Assembly (NCBI RefSeq): GCF_001307275.1
Contig: NZ_CP012831.1
Location: forward strand, 3,774,501-3,838,500
From: Pseudomonas fluorescens
GTDB lineage: Bacteria; Pseudomonadota; Gammaproteobacteria; Pseudomonadales; Pseudomonadaceae
DNA length: 64,000 bases
Reading direction: 5' to 3'
Shown here: positions 43,404 to 53,849 of the stretch, piece after piece
Position numbering within the stretch: position 1 is the stretch's first letter
How the letters are laid out: each line of letters opens with the position of its first letter
Notes under the pieces: model-generated
The model's input: only the letters and a program-made list of their open reading frames with translations
What the model was told of the DNA's origin: nothing
Databases searched by the model: none
Made by a program: the position numbers and the translations under genes

Positions 43404-44955
<1,552 letters not shown>

Positions 44956-44960
<5 letters not shown>

Positions 44961-45011
44961 AAGGACTCCATGTAGTCCAAAAGACTCTAAATCGTTCCGT
45001 GTCTTTATGAC
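44956..45011. promoter_or_regulatory. Three NorR enhancer sites
   Basis: GTC-N5-GAC occurs at 44956-44966, 44975-44985 and 45001-45011. This fits the GT-N7-AC core of NorR sites and the three-site arrangement known for the E. coli norVW enhancer. The first overlaps the norR start codon, which suggests autoregulation. Confidence 0.85.
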
Positions 45012-45052
45012 TACTTTTTATTTAACTGATTGAAAAATAAATAAATAAATTA

Positions 45053-45067
45053 TGGCACGGAAACTGA
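45053..45067 (+). promoter_or_regulatory. Sigma-54-type promoter of hmp
   Basis: TGGCACGGAAACTGA has a perfect -24 half (TGGCACG) and a weaker -12 half (CTGA where TTGC is expected). It lies between the NorR sites and hmp, as needed for a NorR-activated promoter. Confidence 0.65.
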
Positions 45068-45113
45068 TAGTAGAGCCGTAGTTGTTATTCAAGTCCTTGC
45101 ATGGAGTCACCTT

Positions 45114-46295
45114 ATGCTCAGCCAAGAAGAACGCGCCATCATTCGTTCCACTGTTCCCTTGTTGGAAAGCGGTGGTGAAGCGCTCATTACTCACTTCTAT
45201 CGCATGATGCTGTCCGAATACCCGCAAGTGCGCCCCCTGTTCAACCAGGCTCACCAGGCCAGTGGCGATCAACCCCGTGCGCTGGCCAACGGCGTGTTGA
45301 TGTATGCGCGGCACATTGACCAGCTCGACCAGCTGGGCGACCTGGTGGCGAAAATCGTCAACAAGCACGTTGCCTTGCAGATCCTGCCGGAACATTACCC
45401 GATTGTCGGTGCGTGCCTGCTGCGAGCCATTGCCGAGGTGTTGGGCGCAGAGATCGCCACGCCCGAGGTGATCGCGGCGTGGGGCGCTGCCTACAACCAG
45501 TTGGCCGATATCCTGATCGGTGCCGAAGCCGGCATGTACGACAAGAAGGCCGAGGCGCCGGGCGGCTGGCGTGGCGAGCGTGAGTTCATCCTGGCGGCCA
45601 AGGTCCAGGAAAGCTCGGAGATCACCTCGTTCTACTTCGAACCGGCGGACAAGGGCCCGATCCTGGTGGCCGAGCCGGGCCAGTACATCGGCATGAAGCT
45701 CATCCTCGATGGCGAGGAAGTGCGCCGTAACTATTCGCTGTCGGCCCTGGCGGACAATGGTCGGTATCGGATCAGCGTCAAGCGCGAGCCGGGCGGGCGG
45801 GTGTCGAACCACCTGCATCATCATTTCGAAGTCGGCAACCGTATCCAGTTGTTCCCGCCGTCCGGGGATTTCTACCTGACCGCCAGTGACAAGCCGCTGG
45901 TGCTGATCAGCGGCGGCGTTGGCATCACACCCACCCTGGCCATGCTGCAGGCGGCACTGCAAACCGAGCGGCCGGTGCATTTCATTCACTGTGCACGCAA
46001 CGGCCGCGCCCATGCCTTTCGCGACTGGATCGACGACTTGGCCAGGCGGCATCCGCAACTCAAGCGCTTCTACTGCTACGACGAAGACGATGGCTTGAGC
46101 CCGGCGGCGGATAAGGTGGGGCTGCTGAGCCAGGAGCAATTGGCGCAATGGCTGCCGGAGCAGCGTGACCTGGACGCCTATTTCCTTGGGCCGAAGGGTT
46201 TCATGGGCGCCGTCAAGCGCCACCTCAAGGCCCTGGGCGTGCCGGACCGGCAGAGCCGCTACGAATTCTTCGGTCCGGCGGCGGCGCTGGAGTAA
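45114..46295 (+). CDS. hmp: Flavohemoglobin (nitric oxide dioxygenase)
   Basis: The 393-residue protein joins an N-terminal globin (Tyr29, Gln53 and proximal His85 present) to an FAD-binding reductase (R-R-N-Y-S-L-S at about 204) and an NAD domain (G-G-V-G-I-T-P). It converts NO with O2 to nitrate in the cytoplasm. GGAG precedes the ATG. NorR control is supported by the sites upstream. Confidence 0.96.
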   Translation: MLSQEERAIIRSTVPLLESGGEALITHFYRMMLSEYPQVRPLFNQAHQASGDQPRALANGVLMYARHIDQLDQLGDLVAKIVNKHVALQILPEHYPIVGACLLRAIAEVLGAEIATPEVIAAWGAAYNQLADILIGAEAGMYDKKAEAPGGWRGEREFILAAKVQESSEITSFYFEPADKGPILVAEPGQYIGMKLILDGEEVRRNYSLSALADNGRYRISVKREPGGRVSNHLHHHFEVGNRIQLFPPSGDFYLTASDKPLVLISGGVGITPTLAMLQAALQTERPVHFIHCARNGRAHAFRDWIDDLARRHPQLKRFYCYDEDDGLSPAADKVGLLSQEQLAQWLPEQRDLDAYFLGPKGFMGAVKRHLKALGVPDRQSRYEFFGPAAALE

Positions 46296-46328
46296 GGTCG
46301 CGGCGAACCGGGAGACCGGGTTGCCTTC

Positions 46329-46695
46329 ATCGCGAGCAGGCTCGCTCCCACAAGGGATTAGTGCTGGACACAATTCCTGTGGACACCGCAAAAAACTGTG
46401 GGAGCGAGCTTGCTCGCGATGGCATTGTCACATTCAACAGCAATGCAAGCTGACCCACCGCTATCGCGAGCAAGCTCGCTCCCACAAGGGATTAGCGGCG
46501 GACACGACGCCTGTGAGCACCGCAAAAAACTGTGGGAGCGAGCTTGCTCGCGATGGCATTGTCACATTCAACAGCAATGCAAGCTGACCCACCGCTATCG
46601 CGAGCAAGCTCGCTCCCACAAGGGATTAGCGGCGGACACGGCGCCTGTGAGCACCGCAAAAAACTGTGGGAGCGAGCCTGCTCGCGATAGCGGCA
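46329..46695. repeat. Tandem array of REP pairs, 134-base period
   Basis: Six type A units alternate in orientation. The block beginning CTGTGGGAGCGAGC at 46396 repeats at 46530 and, in part, at 46664, a 134-base period with the two complete copies almost identical; a degraded copy precedes them at 46329. The units include spacer sequence (ATTGTCACATTCAACAGC...), so whole pairs plus spacers were duplicated. Confidence 0.92.
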
Positions 46696-46880
46696 GCAGC
46701 CCCATCCCTGTCCAACTGCCAGAATTAATCCCCGCTTAACCTTCTTGCGGTCTATTCCCTCCAATGTCGACGCTCGCTGCTCGTTCACTGTCATGGTCAG
46801 CGTGTAGACTTCGGTACATCCGATCGCGCGCCGGGTGTCGCGAGGCTGCGCGTCGATCCATGCAGACAAAGGGAAACGCA

Positions 46881-47390
46881 ATGAGTGAGGAAATGATGCG
46901 GCTAGGCCGTGAGCGGCGCTATCTGGTGCTGCTGGGGCTGATCTGCCTGGCGCTGATCGGCGGTGCGCTGTACATGCAGGTGGCCCTCGGCGAGGCACCG
47001 TGCCCGCTGTGTATCTTGCAACGCTATGCGCTGTTGCTGATCGCGATCTTTGCCTTCATCGGCGCCGCCATGCGCACCCGCCGCAGCCTGACGATCTTCG
47101 AAGGCCTGGTGGTGCTCTGTGCCCTGGCCGGTGCCGGTGTGGCAGGGCATCACGTGTACACCCAGTTCTTCCCCGCGGTCAGTTGCGGCATCGACGTATT
47201 GCAACCGATTGTCGATGACCTGCCGCTGGCGAAGATCTTCCCGCTGGGTTTCCAGGTCGATGGCTTTTGCTCCACGCCCTACCCACCGATCCTGGGCCTG
47301 TCCCTGGCGCAATGGGCGCTGGTGGCCTTCGTGTTGACGGTGGTGCTGGTGCCGTTGCTGGTGTCGCGTAACCGCAAACCGCTTCGCTGA
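46881..47390 (+). CDS. dsbB: Disulfide bond formation protein DsbB
   Basis: The 169-residue inner-membrane protein has four hydrophobic segments, the first redox pair C41-P-L-C44 and the second cysteines C102 and C130. It reoxidises DsbA and passes electrons to quinone. AAAGGGAAACGCA precedes ATG 46881; an upstream frame start lies in noncoding DNA. In Pseudomonas it often sits near cyo, as here. Confidence 0.92.
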   Translation: MSEEMMRLGRERRYLVLLGLICLALIGGALYMQVALGEAPCPLCILQRYALLLIAIFAFIGAAMRTRRSLTIFEGLVVLCALAGAGVAGHHVYTQFFPAVSCGIDVLQPIVDDLPLAKIFPLGFQVDGFCSTPYPPILGLSLAQWALVAFVLTVVLVPLLVSRNRKPLR

Positions 47391-47404
47391 AACGCCTCGA
47401 TGAA

Positions 47405-47440
47405 ACGCCCCGGTTCTCTCCTGGAGAGCCGGGGCGTTTT
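47405..47440 (+). terminator. Rho-independent terminator after dsbB
   Basis: ACGCCCCGGTTCTC pairs with GAGAGCCGGGGCGT with one G-U pair, followed by TTTACG. Confidence 0.8.
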
Positions 47441-48164
47441 ACGTTTCACGCTCAAGACGGAGCGTCCTTGATCCGAGGCAAGAATGACCTGCGGCAATGT
47501 GCGACACGTTGTCACATATCTTGCGGCGCTCAGCCTTTGCGAGAGAGATAACGCACGCTTTCCTGTAACAAAAAAATGTCTGGTTTCGCAACTGGCGTAT
47601 CGCCTGCAGCAGGCATTTTTAACAGCGACGCGTCAGGCGCCGAAGGCCCCGAAAACTGGGCGCTTGTCGGGCAAAAAACCTCTTGATGATCCTCTCGAGC
47701 TGTCTAAATCGGGCGTAGTAGACCTACGTTTTTTGGGGTTCTTGTTGAGAATGAATTTCGATAACATGCTGGCCCGTTGCAATATCGGCAAGAGATTGTT
47801 GCCGGATCGGATAAAAATTATTTCGGGATGAGACATGGTCTACAGCGCGTCACCTCACTACAATCGCCCGCACCGATTTTCCGACCCGGCTCAGGCTTGA
47901 GCATGAGAGTGGTCGAAGGGCGCCAGCGCCCCATGCGACCCCAGGTGTCGGTGCCTCCAACTACCCGCACCAAATGGAATTGGGCTTGAACTAGGCCTTT
48001 TGACCAACGAATAAGAACTCACTGCTGGCCCGGGATGTGTCGAACAGCCGCTGACGTTCGATGGGCAGCCCTTATTCAATCCAAGAAATGCCAACCCTTG
48101 GCAGGGTGAAGTGTTGGCGATCAAAACCCAACTGCATTGCGCAAGCTGCTTTAGAGGTCGTGAG
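47441..48164. promoter_or_regulatory. Long leader/promoter region of cyoABCDE
   Basis: About 720 bases have no convincing gene; a 115-codon frame at 47484-47831 lacks family features. GACACGTTGTC at 47503-47513 is an inverted repeat that may be a regulator site. Small hairpins occur (CGGCAA...TTGCCG at 47792-47810; GGGCGCCAGCGCCC at 47917-47930). The cyo operon is usually controlled by oxygen and carbon signals, so several sites may lie here. Confidence 0.5.
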
Positions 48165-49112
48165 ATGAGTAAAAACAGGTACCCCCGATTACTAGGCTTG
48201 TTGCCGCTGCTTGGCACGTTGCTGCTGGGAGGCTGCAACATGACCTTGCTCGATCCCAAGGGCCAGGTCGGCCTGGATGAACGAAACCTGATCATCACCG
48301 CCACACTGCTGATGTTGCTGGTCGTCGTGCCGGTCATCGTCATGACCTTCCTGTTCGCCTGGAAGTACCGCGCAACCAACACCAAGGCCACGTACACGCC
48401 GAAATGGTCGCATTCGACCAAGATCGAAGTGGCGGTGTGGACGATTCCAGTGCTGATCATCATTGCCCTGGGTTACATCACCTACAAGTCGACCCACGCC
48501 CTGGACCCGTATCGTCCACTGGATTCGGACGTCAAGCCGATCACCATTGAAGTGGTTTCGATGGACTGGAAATGGCTGTTCATCTATCCGGAACAAGGCA
48601 TCGCCACCGTCAACAAGATCGTGTTCCCGGCCCACACGCCGATCAACTTCAAGGTCACCTCCGACACCGTGATGAACTCGTTCTTCATCCCGGGCCTGGG
48701 CGGCCAGATCTACGCGATGGCGGGCATGCAGACCAAGCTGCACCTGATCGCCAACCAGAACGCCGAACTCGACGGTATCTCCGCCAACTACAGTGGCGCG
48801 GGTTTCACCGGCATGAAGTTCAAAGCAATCGCCACGACCCAGGAAGATTTCGACGCCTGGGTCAACGATGTGAAGAAGGCACCTAAACAGCTTGAAAAAG
48901 CTGAATACGAAGCCCTTTCCAAACCGAGCCAGAACAACCCAGTCGAACTCTACTCGTCGGTTACGCCGAACCTGTTCCAGACCATCATCGACAAGTATGA
49001 AGGGATGAATCCGGGCAAGCCGATGCACCACGAGAAGAACGAGAAGGAAGTGGCTCACAACATGGAAGGGATGGACATGAGCTCGCATTCAGCTGCCGGG
49101 GCAGAGGAGTAA
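48165..49112 (+). CDS. cyoA: Cytochrome o ubiquinol oxidase subunit II
   Basis: The 315-residue lipoprotein has the lipobox L-L-G-G-C with Cys24, two membrane helices (about 38-62 and 85-105) and a periplasmic cupredoxin-like domain without copper ligands, as in quinol oxidases. It forms part of the proton-pumping bo3 oxidase. The C-terminus is His/Met-rich (H-H-E-K, H-N-M-E-G-M-D-M-S-S-H). ATG 48165 is 8 bases after an AGAGG. Confidence 0.96.
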   Translation: MSKNRYPRLLGLLPLLGTLLLGGCNMTLLDPKGQVGLDERNLIITATLLMLLVVVPVIVMTFLFAWKYRATNTKATYTPKWSHSTKIEVAVWTIPVLIIIALGYITYKSTHALDPYRPLDSDVKPITIEVVSMDWKWLFIYPEQGIATVNKIVFPAHTPINFKVTSDTVMNSFFIPGLGGQIYAMAGMQTKLHLIANQNAELDGISANYSGAGFTGMKFKAIATTQEDFDAWVNDVKKAPKQLEKAEYEALSKPSQNNPVELYSSVTPNLFQTIIDKYEGMNPGKPMHHEKNEKEVAHNMEGMDMSSHSAAGAEE

Positions 49113-49115
49113 ACG

Positions 49116-51146
49116 ATGTTTGGTAAATTAAGTTGGGAAGCGATCCCGTTCCACGAGCCGATTGTCATGGTGACCCTCGCCATCATCGCGCTCGGTGGTC
49201 TGGCATTGTTTGCAGGCATCACTTATTTCAAGAAGTGGACCTACCTGTGGACCGAATGGCTGACCTCGGTCGACCACAAGAAAATCGGCGTGATGTACAT
49301 CATCGTCGCCATGGTCATGCTGCTGCGCGGCTTTGCCGACGCCATCATGATGCGTACCCAACTGGCCATGGCCACCGAGGGTTCGCCCGGCTACCTGCCG
49401 CCTGAACACTATGACCAGATCTTCACCGCCCACGGTGTGATCATGATCATCTTCATGGCGATGCCGTTCTTCACTGGCCTGATGAACCTTGCAGTGCCGC
49501 TGCAGATCGGTGCCCGTGACGTTGCCTTCCCGTTCCTGAACTCCCTGAGCTTCTGGCTGCTGGTGTCCGGCGTGGTGCTGATCAACCTGTCCCTGGGCGT
49601 TGGCGAATTCGCCAAGACCGGCTGGGTGGCCTATCCGCCGCTGTCGGGCTTGCAATACAGTCCGGGCGTGGGGATGGATTACTACATCTGGGCGCTACAG
49701 CTATCCGGGTTGGGGACAACGCTGACGGGGGTCAACTTCCTGGCCACCGTGCTGAAGATGCGTACCCCGGGCATGAAGCTGATGGACATGCCGATCTTCA
49801 CCTGGACCTGCACCTGGGCCAACGTCCTGATCGTCGCTTCCTTCCCGATCCTGACCGCTACCCTGGCTTTGCTGACGCTTGACCGCTACATGGATTTCCA
49901 CATTTTCACCAATGAGCTGGGTGGAAATCCGATGATGTACGTGAACCTGTTCTGGGCCTGGGGTCACCCCGAGGTGTACATCCTGATCCTGCCGGCGTTC
50001 GGGATTTTCTCCGAAGTCATCTCGACCTTCTCTGGCAAGAAACTGTTCGGCCACCACTCGATGATCTACGCTTCCGGCGCGATCTCGGTACTGGGCTTCA
50101 TGGTCTGGCTGCACCACTTCTTCACCATGGGTTCGGGTGCCAGCGTCAACGCCTTCTTCGGCCTGGCGACGATGCTGATTTCGATCCCGACGGGGGTGAA
50201 GCTGTTCAACTGGCTGTTCACCATCTACCAGGGCCGCCTGCGTTTCACCAGCCACGTGATGTGGACCCTGGGCTTCATGGTGACCTTCGCCATCGGCGGC
50301 ATGACCGGCGTACTGCTGGCCATCCCGGGTGCTGACTTCGTGTTGCACAACAGCCTGTTCGTGATCGCGCACTTCCACAACGTGATCATCGGCGGCGCAG
50401 TGTTCGGCTACATCGCCGGCTTTGCCTTCTACTTCCCGAAAGCGTTCGGCTTCAAGCTGCACGAAGGCTGGGGCAAGGCAGCGTTCTGGTTCTGGATCAC
50501 CGGCTTCTTCGTCGCGTTCATGCCGCTCTATGTACTGGGCTTCATGGGCATGACCCGTCGCCTGAACACCACCACCAACCCTGAGTGGGTGCCGTACCTG
50601 TACGTCGCCATGTTCGGTGCGGTGATGATCGCTGTCGGTATCGCCTGCCAGTTGATCCAGTTGTATGTCAGCGTGCGCGACCGCAACAAGCCAGAGAACA
50701 TGTGCGAACACGGCGACCCGTGGAATGCCCATACCCTGGAATGGTCGACCTCTTCGCCACCGCCGTTCTACAACTTTGCCGTGCTGCCAAAAGCAGACGT
50801 CATCGACCCGTTCACCGAAGCCAAGGAAGCCGGCACCGCGTACCAGGCTCCGACCAAGTACGAGCCGATCCACATGCCTAACAACACCGCCACCGGTGTG
50901 GTCATGGGCGCGCTGTTGACCGTGTTCGGTTTCGCGATGATCTGGCACATCTGGTGGCTGGCCATCGCCAGCCTGGTCGGCACCGTGGTGTATTTCGTGA
51001 TCCATGCCGCCCGTGACGATCAGGGCTACATGGTGCCGGTGGATGTCATCGAACGCATCGAAGCCGAGCAGCACAAGCGCCTGGTAGCGGCCGGGAAAGT
51101 CCCCGCCACCGCCACCCGTGTTGAAACCTCGTTGGAACAGGCTTAA
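49116..51146 (+). CDS. cyoB: Cytochrome o ubiquinol oxidase subunit I
   Basis: The 676-residue core subunit has about 15 membrane helices and the heme-copper motifs W-G-H-P-E-V-Y-I-L and H-H-F-F-T-M-G-S-G, plus H-F-H-N-V-I near residue 421. It holds low-spin heme b, heme o3 and CuB and reduces O2 to water while pumping protons. It starts 3 bases after cyoA. Confidence 0.98.
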   Translation: MFGKLSWEAIPFHEPIVMVTLAIIALGGLALFAGITYFKKWTYLWTEWLTSVDHKKIGVMYIIVAMVMLLRGFADAIMMRTQLAMATEGSPGYLPPEHYDQIFTAHGVIMIIFMAMPFFTGLMNLAVPLQIGARDVAFPFLNSLSFWLLVSGVVLINLSLGVGEFAKTGWVAYPPLSGLQYSPGVGMDYYIWALQLSGLGTTLTGVNFLATVLKMRTPGMKLMDMPIFTWTCTWANVLIVASFPILTATLALLTLDRYMDFHIFTNELGGNPMMYVNLFWAWGHPEVYILILPAFGIFSEVISTFSGKKLFGHHSMIYASGAISVLGFMVWLHHFFTMGSGASVNAFFGLATMLISIPTGVKLFNWLFTIYQGRLRFTSHVMWTLGFMVTFAIGGMTGVLLAIPGADFVLHNSLFVIAHFHNVIIGGAVFGYIAGFAFYFPKAFGFKLHEGWGKAAFWFWITGFFVAFMPLYVLGFMGMTRRLNTTTNPEWVPYLYVAMFGAVMIAVGIACQLIQLYVSVRDRNKPENMCEHGDPWNAHTLEWSTSSPPPFYNFAVLPKADVIDPFTEAKEAGTAYQAPTKYEPIHMPNNTATGVVMGALLTVFGFAMIWHIWWLAIASLVGTVVYFVIHAARDDQGYMVPVDVIERIEAEQHKRLVAAGKVPATATRVETSLEQA

Positions 51147-51149
51147 ACC

Positions 51150-51776
51150 ATGTCGAACTTAGTGACCAATGTTGGACACGCCCATGGTCATGACCATGGG
51201 CACGATGACCATCACCACGACTCGGGCGAGATGACCGTATTCGGTTTCTGGCTCTACCTGATGACCGACTGCATTCTGTTTGCGTCGATTTTCGCGGCGT
51301 ACGCGGTGCTGGTTAACAACGTCGCCGGTGGCCCGTCGGGCCACGACATCTTCGAACTGCCGTACGTGCTGGGCGAAACCGCGCTGCTGCTGTTCAGCTC
51401 GATCACCTACGGCTTCGCCATGCTGGCGTTGTTCAAGGGCAAGAAAAACCAGGTCCTGGGCTGGCTGGCCATGACCTTCCTGTTCGGTGCCGGCTTCATC
51501 GGCATGGAGATCAATGAGTTCCACGTATTGATCTCCGAAGGCTACGGTCCTAGCCGCAGTGGCTTCCTGTCCGGGTTCTTCACCCTGGTCGGCACCCACG
51601 GCCTGCACGTGACCAGCGGCCTGATCTGGATGGCGATCATGATGTATCAGGTCCAGAAAAACGGCCTGACTGCCACCAACAAGACGCGCCTGAGCTGCCT
51701 GAGCCTGTTCTGGCACTTCCTGGACGTGGTGTGGATCTGCGTATTCACCGTTGTTTATCTGATGGGGACCCTGTAA
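51150..51776 (+). CDS. cyoC: Cytochrome o ubiquinol oxidase subunit III
   Basis: The 208-residue protein has five hydrophobic helices with the family H-F-L-D-V-V-W-I end. Its N-terminal 27 residues are unusually rich in His and Asp (H-A-H-G-H-D-H-G-H-D-D-H-H-H-D), a possible metal-binding tail. It lies 3 bases after cyoB. Confidence 0.96.
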   Translation: MSNLVTNVGHAHGHDHGHDDHHHDSGEMTVFGFWLYLMTDCILFASIFAAYAVLVNNVAGGPSGHDIFELPYVLGETALLLFSSITYGFAMLALFKGKKNQVLGWLAMTFLFGAGFIGMEINEFHVLISEGYGPSRSGFLSGFFTLVGTHGLHVTSGLIWMAIMMYQVQKNGLTATNKTRLSCLSLFWHFLDVVWICVFTVVYLMGTL

Positions 51777-52112
51777 ATGGCTAACGCACATTCCCATGAT
51801 GGCCATGACGCCGGCCACGGCAGCGTCAAGTCCTACGCCATCGGTTTCATCCTGTCGGTGATCCTGACCGTCATCCCGTTCGGCCTGGTGATGTACCCGT
51901 CGCTGCCCAAGAGCCTGACCCTGTGGATCATCCTGATCTTCGCCGTGGTCCAGGTATTGGTGCACCTGGTGTACTTCCTGCACCTGGACCGCTCCGCCGC
52001 CCAACGTAACAACGTGGTCGCGTTTGTCTTTGCCGCGATCGTGATTGTCCTGCTGGTTGGCCTGTCGTTGTGGATCATGTTCAGCATCCACACCAACATG
52101 ATGGCGCACTGA
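51777..52112 (+). CDS. cyoD: Cytochrome o ubiquinol oxidase subunit IV
   Basis: The 111-residue protein has three membrane helices and the L-H-L-V-Y-F-L-H-L-D motif of small oxidase subunits. It begins with a short His-rich stretch. It directly abuts cyoC and helps assembly of the oxidase. Confidence 0.95.
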   Translation: MANAHSHDGHDAGHGSVKSYAIGFILSVILTVIPFGLVMYPSLPKSLTLWIILIFAVVQVLVHLVYFLHLDRSAAQRNNVVAFVFAAIVIVLLVGLSLWIMFSIHTNMMAH

Positions 52113-52123
52113 GGAAAGTCCGG

Positions 52124-53011
52124 ATGTCCCTGAAGCACTTTATCCAAATCACCAAGCCGGGGATCATTTTCGGTAACGTGCTTTCTGTGGCAGGCGGGTT
52201 TTTCCTGGCCTCGAAAGGGCATGTCGATCTGGCCATCTTTCTGGCGGCGATGATCGGCACTTCCCTGGTGGTGGCGTCCGGTTGCGTGTTCAATAACTGC
52301 ATCGACCGCGACATCGACATCAAGATGGAACGCACCAAGAATCGGGCGCTGGTCCAAGGCCTGATTCCGGTGCAACTGGCCCTGGCATTCGCCACGGTGC
52401 TGGGTGTGGCCGGGGTGGCGCTGCTGTACTGGGTCGCCAACCCGTTGGCGGCGCTGTTCGCGGTGATCGGTTTTGTCATCTACGTCGGCCTCTACAGCCT
52501 GTACCTCAAGCGCAAGTCGGTCCACGGCACGCTGGTGGGCAGCCTGTCGGGGGCGATGCCGCCGGTGATCGGCTACGTGGCGGTGAGCAACAGCTTCGAC
52601 ATGGCGGCGCTGACGCTGCTGGTGATGTTCAGCCTGTGGCAGATGCCGCATTCCTACGCCATCGCGATCTTCCGCTTCAACGACTACCTGGCGGCCTCGA
52701 TTCCGGTGCTGCCGGTCAAGCGCGGCATCCGCGTGGCCAAGAAGCACATCCTGCTCTACATCCTGGCCTTCCTGGTGGCGACCTTGATGCTGACCTTCAG
52801 CGGCTACGCCGGCATGAGCTACCTCGCCGTCGCCGCCGCCATGGGCATGTACTGGCTGTACATGGCCTGGACCGGCTACAAGGCGGTGGATGACACGGTC
52901 TGGGCACGCAAGCTGTTCGTGTTCTCGATCTTCACCATCACTGCCCTGAGCGTCATGATGTCCCTGGACTTCAAAGTGCCGAGTGAGCTGTTGCTGACGT
53001 ACGCGCCTTAA
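52124..53011 (+). CDS. cyoE: Protoheme IX farnesyltransferase (heme O synthase)
   Basis: The 295-residue UbiA-type prenyltransferase has the N-N-C-I-D-R-D-I-D signature near residue 60 and Y-L-K-R-K-S near 127. It adds farnesyl to heme b to make heme o for the oxidase. ATG 52124 follows GAGGAAAGTCC. Nine or so hydrophobic helices are visible. Confidence 0.96.
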   Translation: MSLKHFIQITKPGIIFGNVLSVAGGFFLASKGHVDLAIFLAAMIGTSLVVASGCVFNNCIDRDIDIKMERTKNRALVQGLIPVQLALAFATVLGVAGVALLYWVANPLAALFAVIGFVIYVGLYSLYLKRKSVHGTLVGSLSGAMPPVIGYVAVSNSFDMAALTLLVMFSLWQMPHSYAIAIFRFNDYLAASIPVLPVKRGIRVAKKHILLYILAFLVATLMLTFSGYAGMSYLAVAAAMGMYWLYMAWTGYKAVDDTVWARKLFVFSIFTITALSVMMSLDFKVPSELLLTYAP

Positions 53012-53027
53012 GCTTCAGATGCTGCAA

Positions 53028-53184
53028 AAAAAGCCCCGCCTTCGAGAGAAGCGCGGGGCTTTTTCATGGACGTTGCCCTGGCTGCCGATGTTCCTGTGGG
53101 AGCGAGCTTGCTCGCGATAGCGGTGGTTCAGCCTGCATGAGTGTTGAATATGACGGCCTCATCGCGAGCAAGCTCGCTCCCACA
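53028..53184. repeat. Terminator-REP unit, copy 1 (after cyoE)
   Basis: A bidirectional terminator (AAAAAGCCCCGC...GCGGGGCTTTTT, 53028-53064) is followed by a type A REP pair (53094-53184). The whole unit recurs at 53678-53832 with about 90% identity by eye, a shift of 648-650 bases. This copy ends cyoABCDE transcription. Confidence 0.9.
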
Positions 53185-53188
53185 AGGG

Positions 53189-53345
53189 TTGCGGAGTATC
53201 TGTTATTGCCTTATGAATGCTGGTCGGTTTTGGATGTTCGCTATCTCTGATAAGCAAGGACGAGTTGGAAAACCTGACCTCCGAGCAAGAGAAGATGCTC
53301 AAGCGCGCCATAGAAGCTGAGTTGAAAGTGCGAGGTACCTTATGA
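53189..53345 (+). pseudogene. Truncated, frameshifted RelE/HigB-type toxin
   Basis: From 53189 the frame reads L-R-S-I-C-Y-C-L-M-N-A-G-R-F-W-M-F-A-I-S-D-K, then a 4-base surplus (CAAG at about 53255) shifts to D-E-L-E-N-L-T-S-E-Q-E-K and a tail ending at 53345. The rejoined sequence matches the C-terminal half of RelE/HigB-like toxins that pair with HTH antitoxins. The N-terminal half is missing and the fragment starts right at the end of a REP. The stop overlaps the antitoxin ATG, the normal coupling for this toxin type. Confidence 0.75.
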
Positions 53346-53656
53346 AAAAACGTGATCTGTTTGCCGAGATGATACAAGGCGTCGAGGAGATGGCCGCTCA
53401 CCGGGAGGGCAAGATCACCCTTCGTCAGCTGTCGATCGAGGATAAACCGGTTCCCGAGGTGTCGGCTCGGGAAATCGTGGCGTTGCGCGACAAGCTCCAT
53501 ATGTCTCAGGCCGTTTTCGCCAAGAGCATCAGGACCAGTCCTGGCACCCTTAGGAACTGGGAGCAGGAGAAGTCCAAACCCAACGCCCAGGCGGCTCTTC
53601 TGATCAGGTTGGTCGAGAAGTTTCCAGACATGGTCGAGCGGCTCGGCGCTGTTTGA
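53342..53656 (+). CDS. HTH antitoxin (NadS/HigA-like), toxin partner wrecked
   Basis: The 104-residue protein begins M-K-K-R-D-L-F and has a Cro/C1-type helix-turn-helix (about 48-100: I-V-A-L-R-D-K-L-H-M-S-Q-A-V-F-A and T-S-P-G-T-L-R-N-W-E). This is typical of antitoxins encoded behind RelE/HigB-like toxins. It is intact although its toxin is a pseudogene, so it might persist as an orphan antitoxin or DNA-binding regulator. Confidence 0.85.
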   Translation: MKKRDLFAEMIQGVEEMAAHREGKITLRQLSIEDKPVPEVSAREIVALRDKLHMSQAVFAKSIRTSPGTLRNWEQEKSKPNAQAALLIRLVEKFPDMVERLGAV

Positions 53657-53677
53657 GGAACTCATATCTCTCCCATG

Positions 53678-53832
53678 AAAAAGCCCCGCCTTCGAGAGAA
53701 GCGCGGGGCTTTTTCATGGGGGTTGCGGGCTGTCGATGTTCCTATGGGAGCGAGCTTGCTCGCGATAGCGGTGGTTCAGCCTGCATGAGTGCTGAATGTG
53801 CCGGCTTCATCGCGAGCAAGCTCGCTCCCACA
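53678..53832. repeat. Terminator-REP unit, copy 2
   Basis: This is the second copy of the 53028-53184 unit, directly behind the antitoxin gene. It contains the same stem-loop terminator and a REP pair (53742-53832) whose first unit reads TATGGGAGCG. Confidence 0.9.
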
Positions 53833-53849
53833 GTGGCCTCGGGTGAGGC

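Noticed and set aside
46329..46695. CRISPR-like periodic repeats
   Set aside because: The period is 134 bases, the units are palindromic REP pairs and the spacers are themselves repeated; no cas genes.
47484..47831. 115-codon frame upstream of cyoA
   Set aside because: Lies in a leader region, lacks a good ribosome site and family features.
49701..51074. 457-codon minus-strand frame over cyoB
   Set aside because: His/Gln/Asp-rich shadow typical of antisense to membrane-protein genes.
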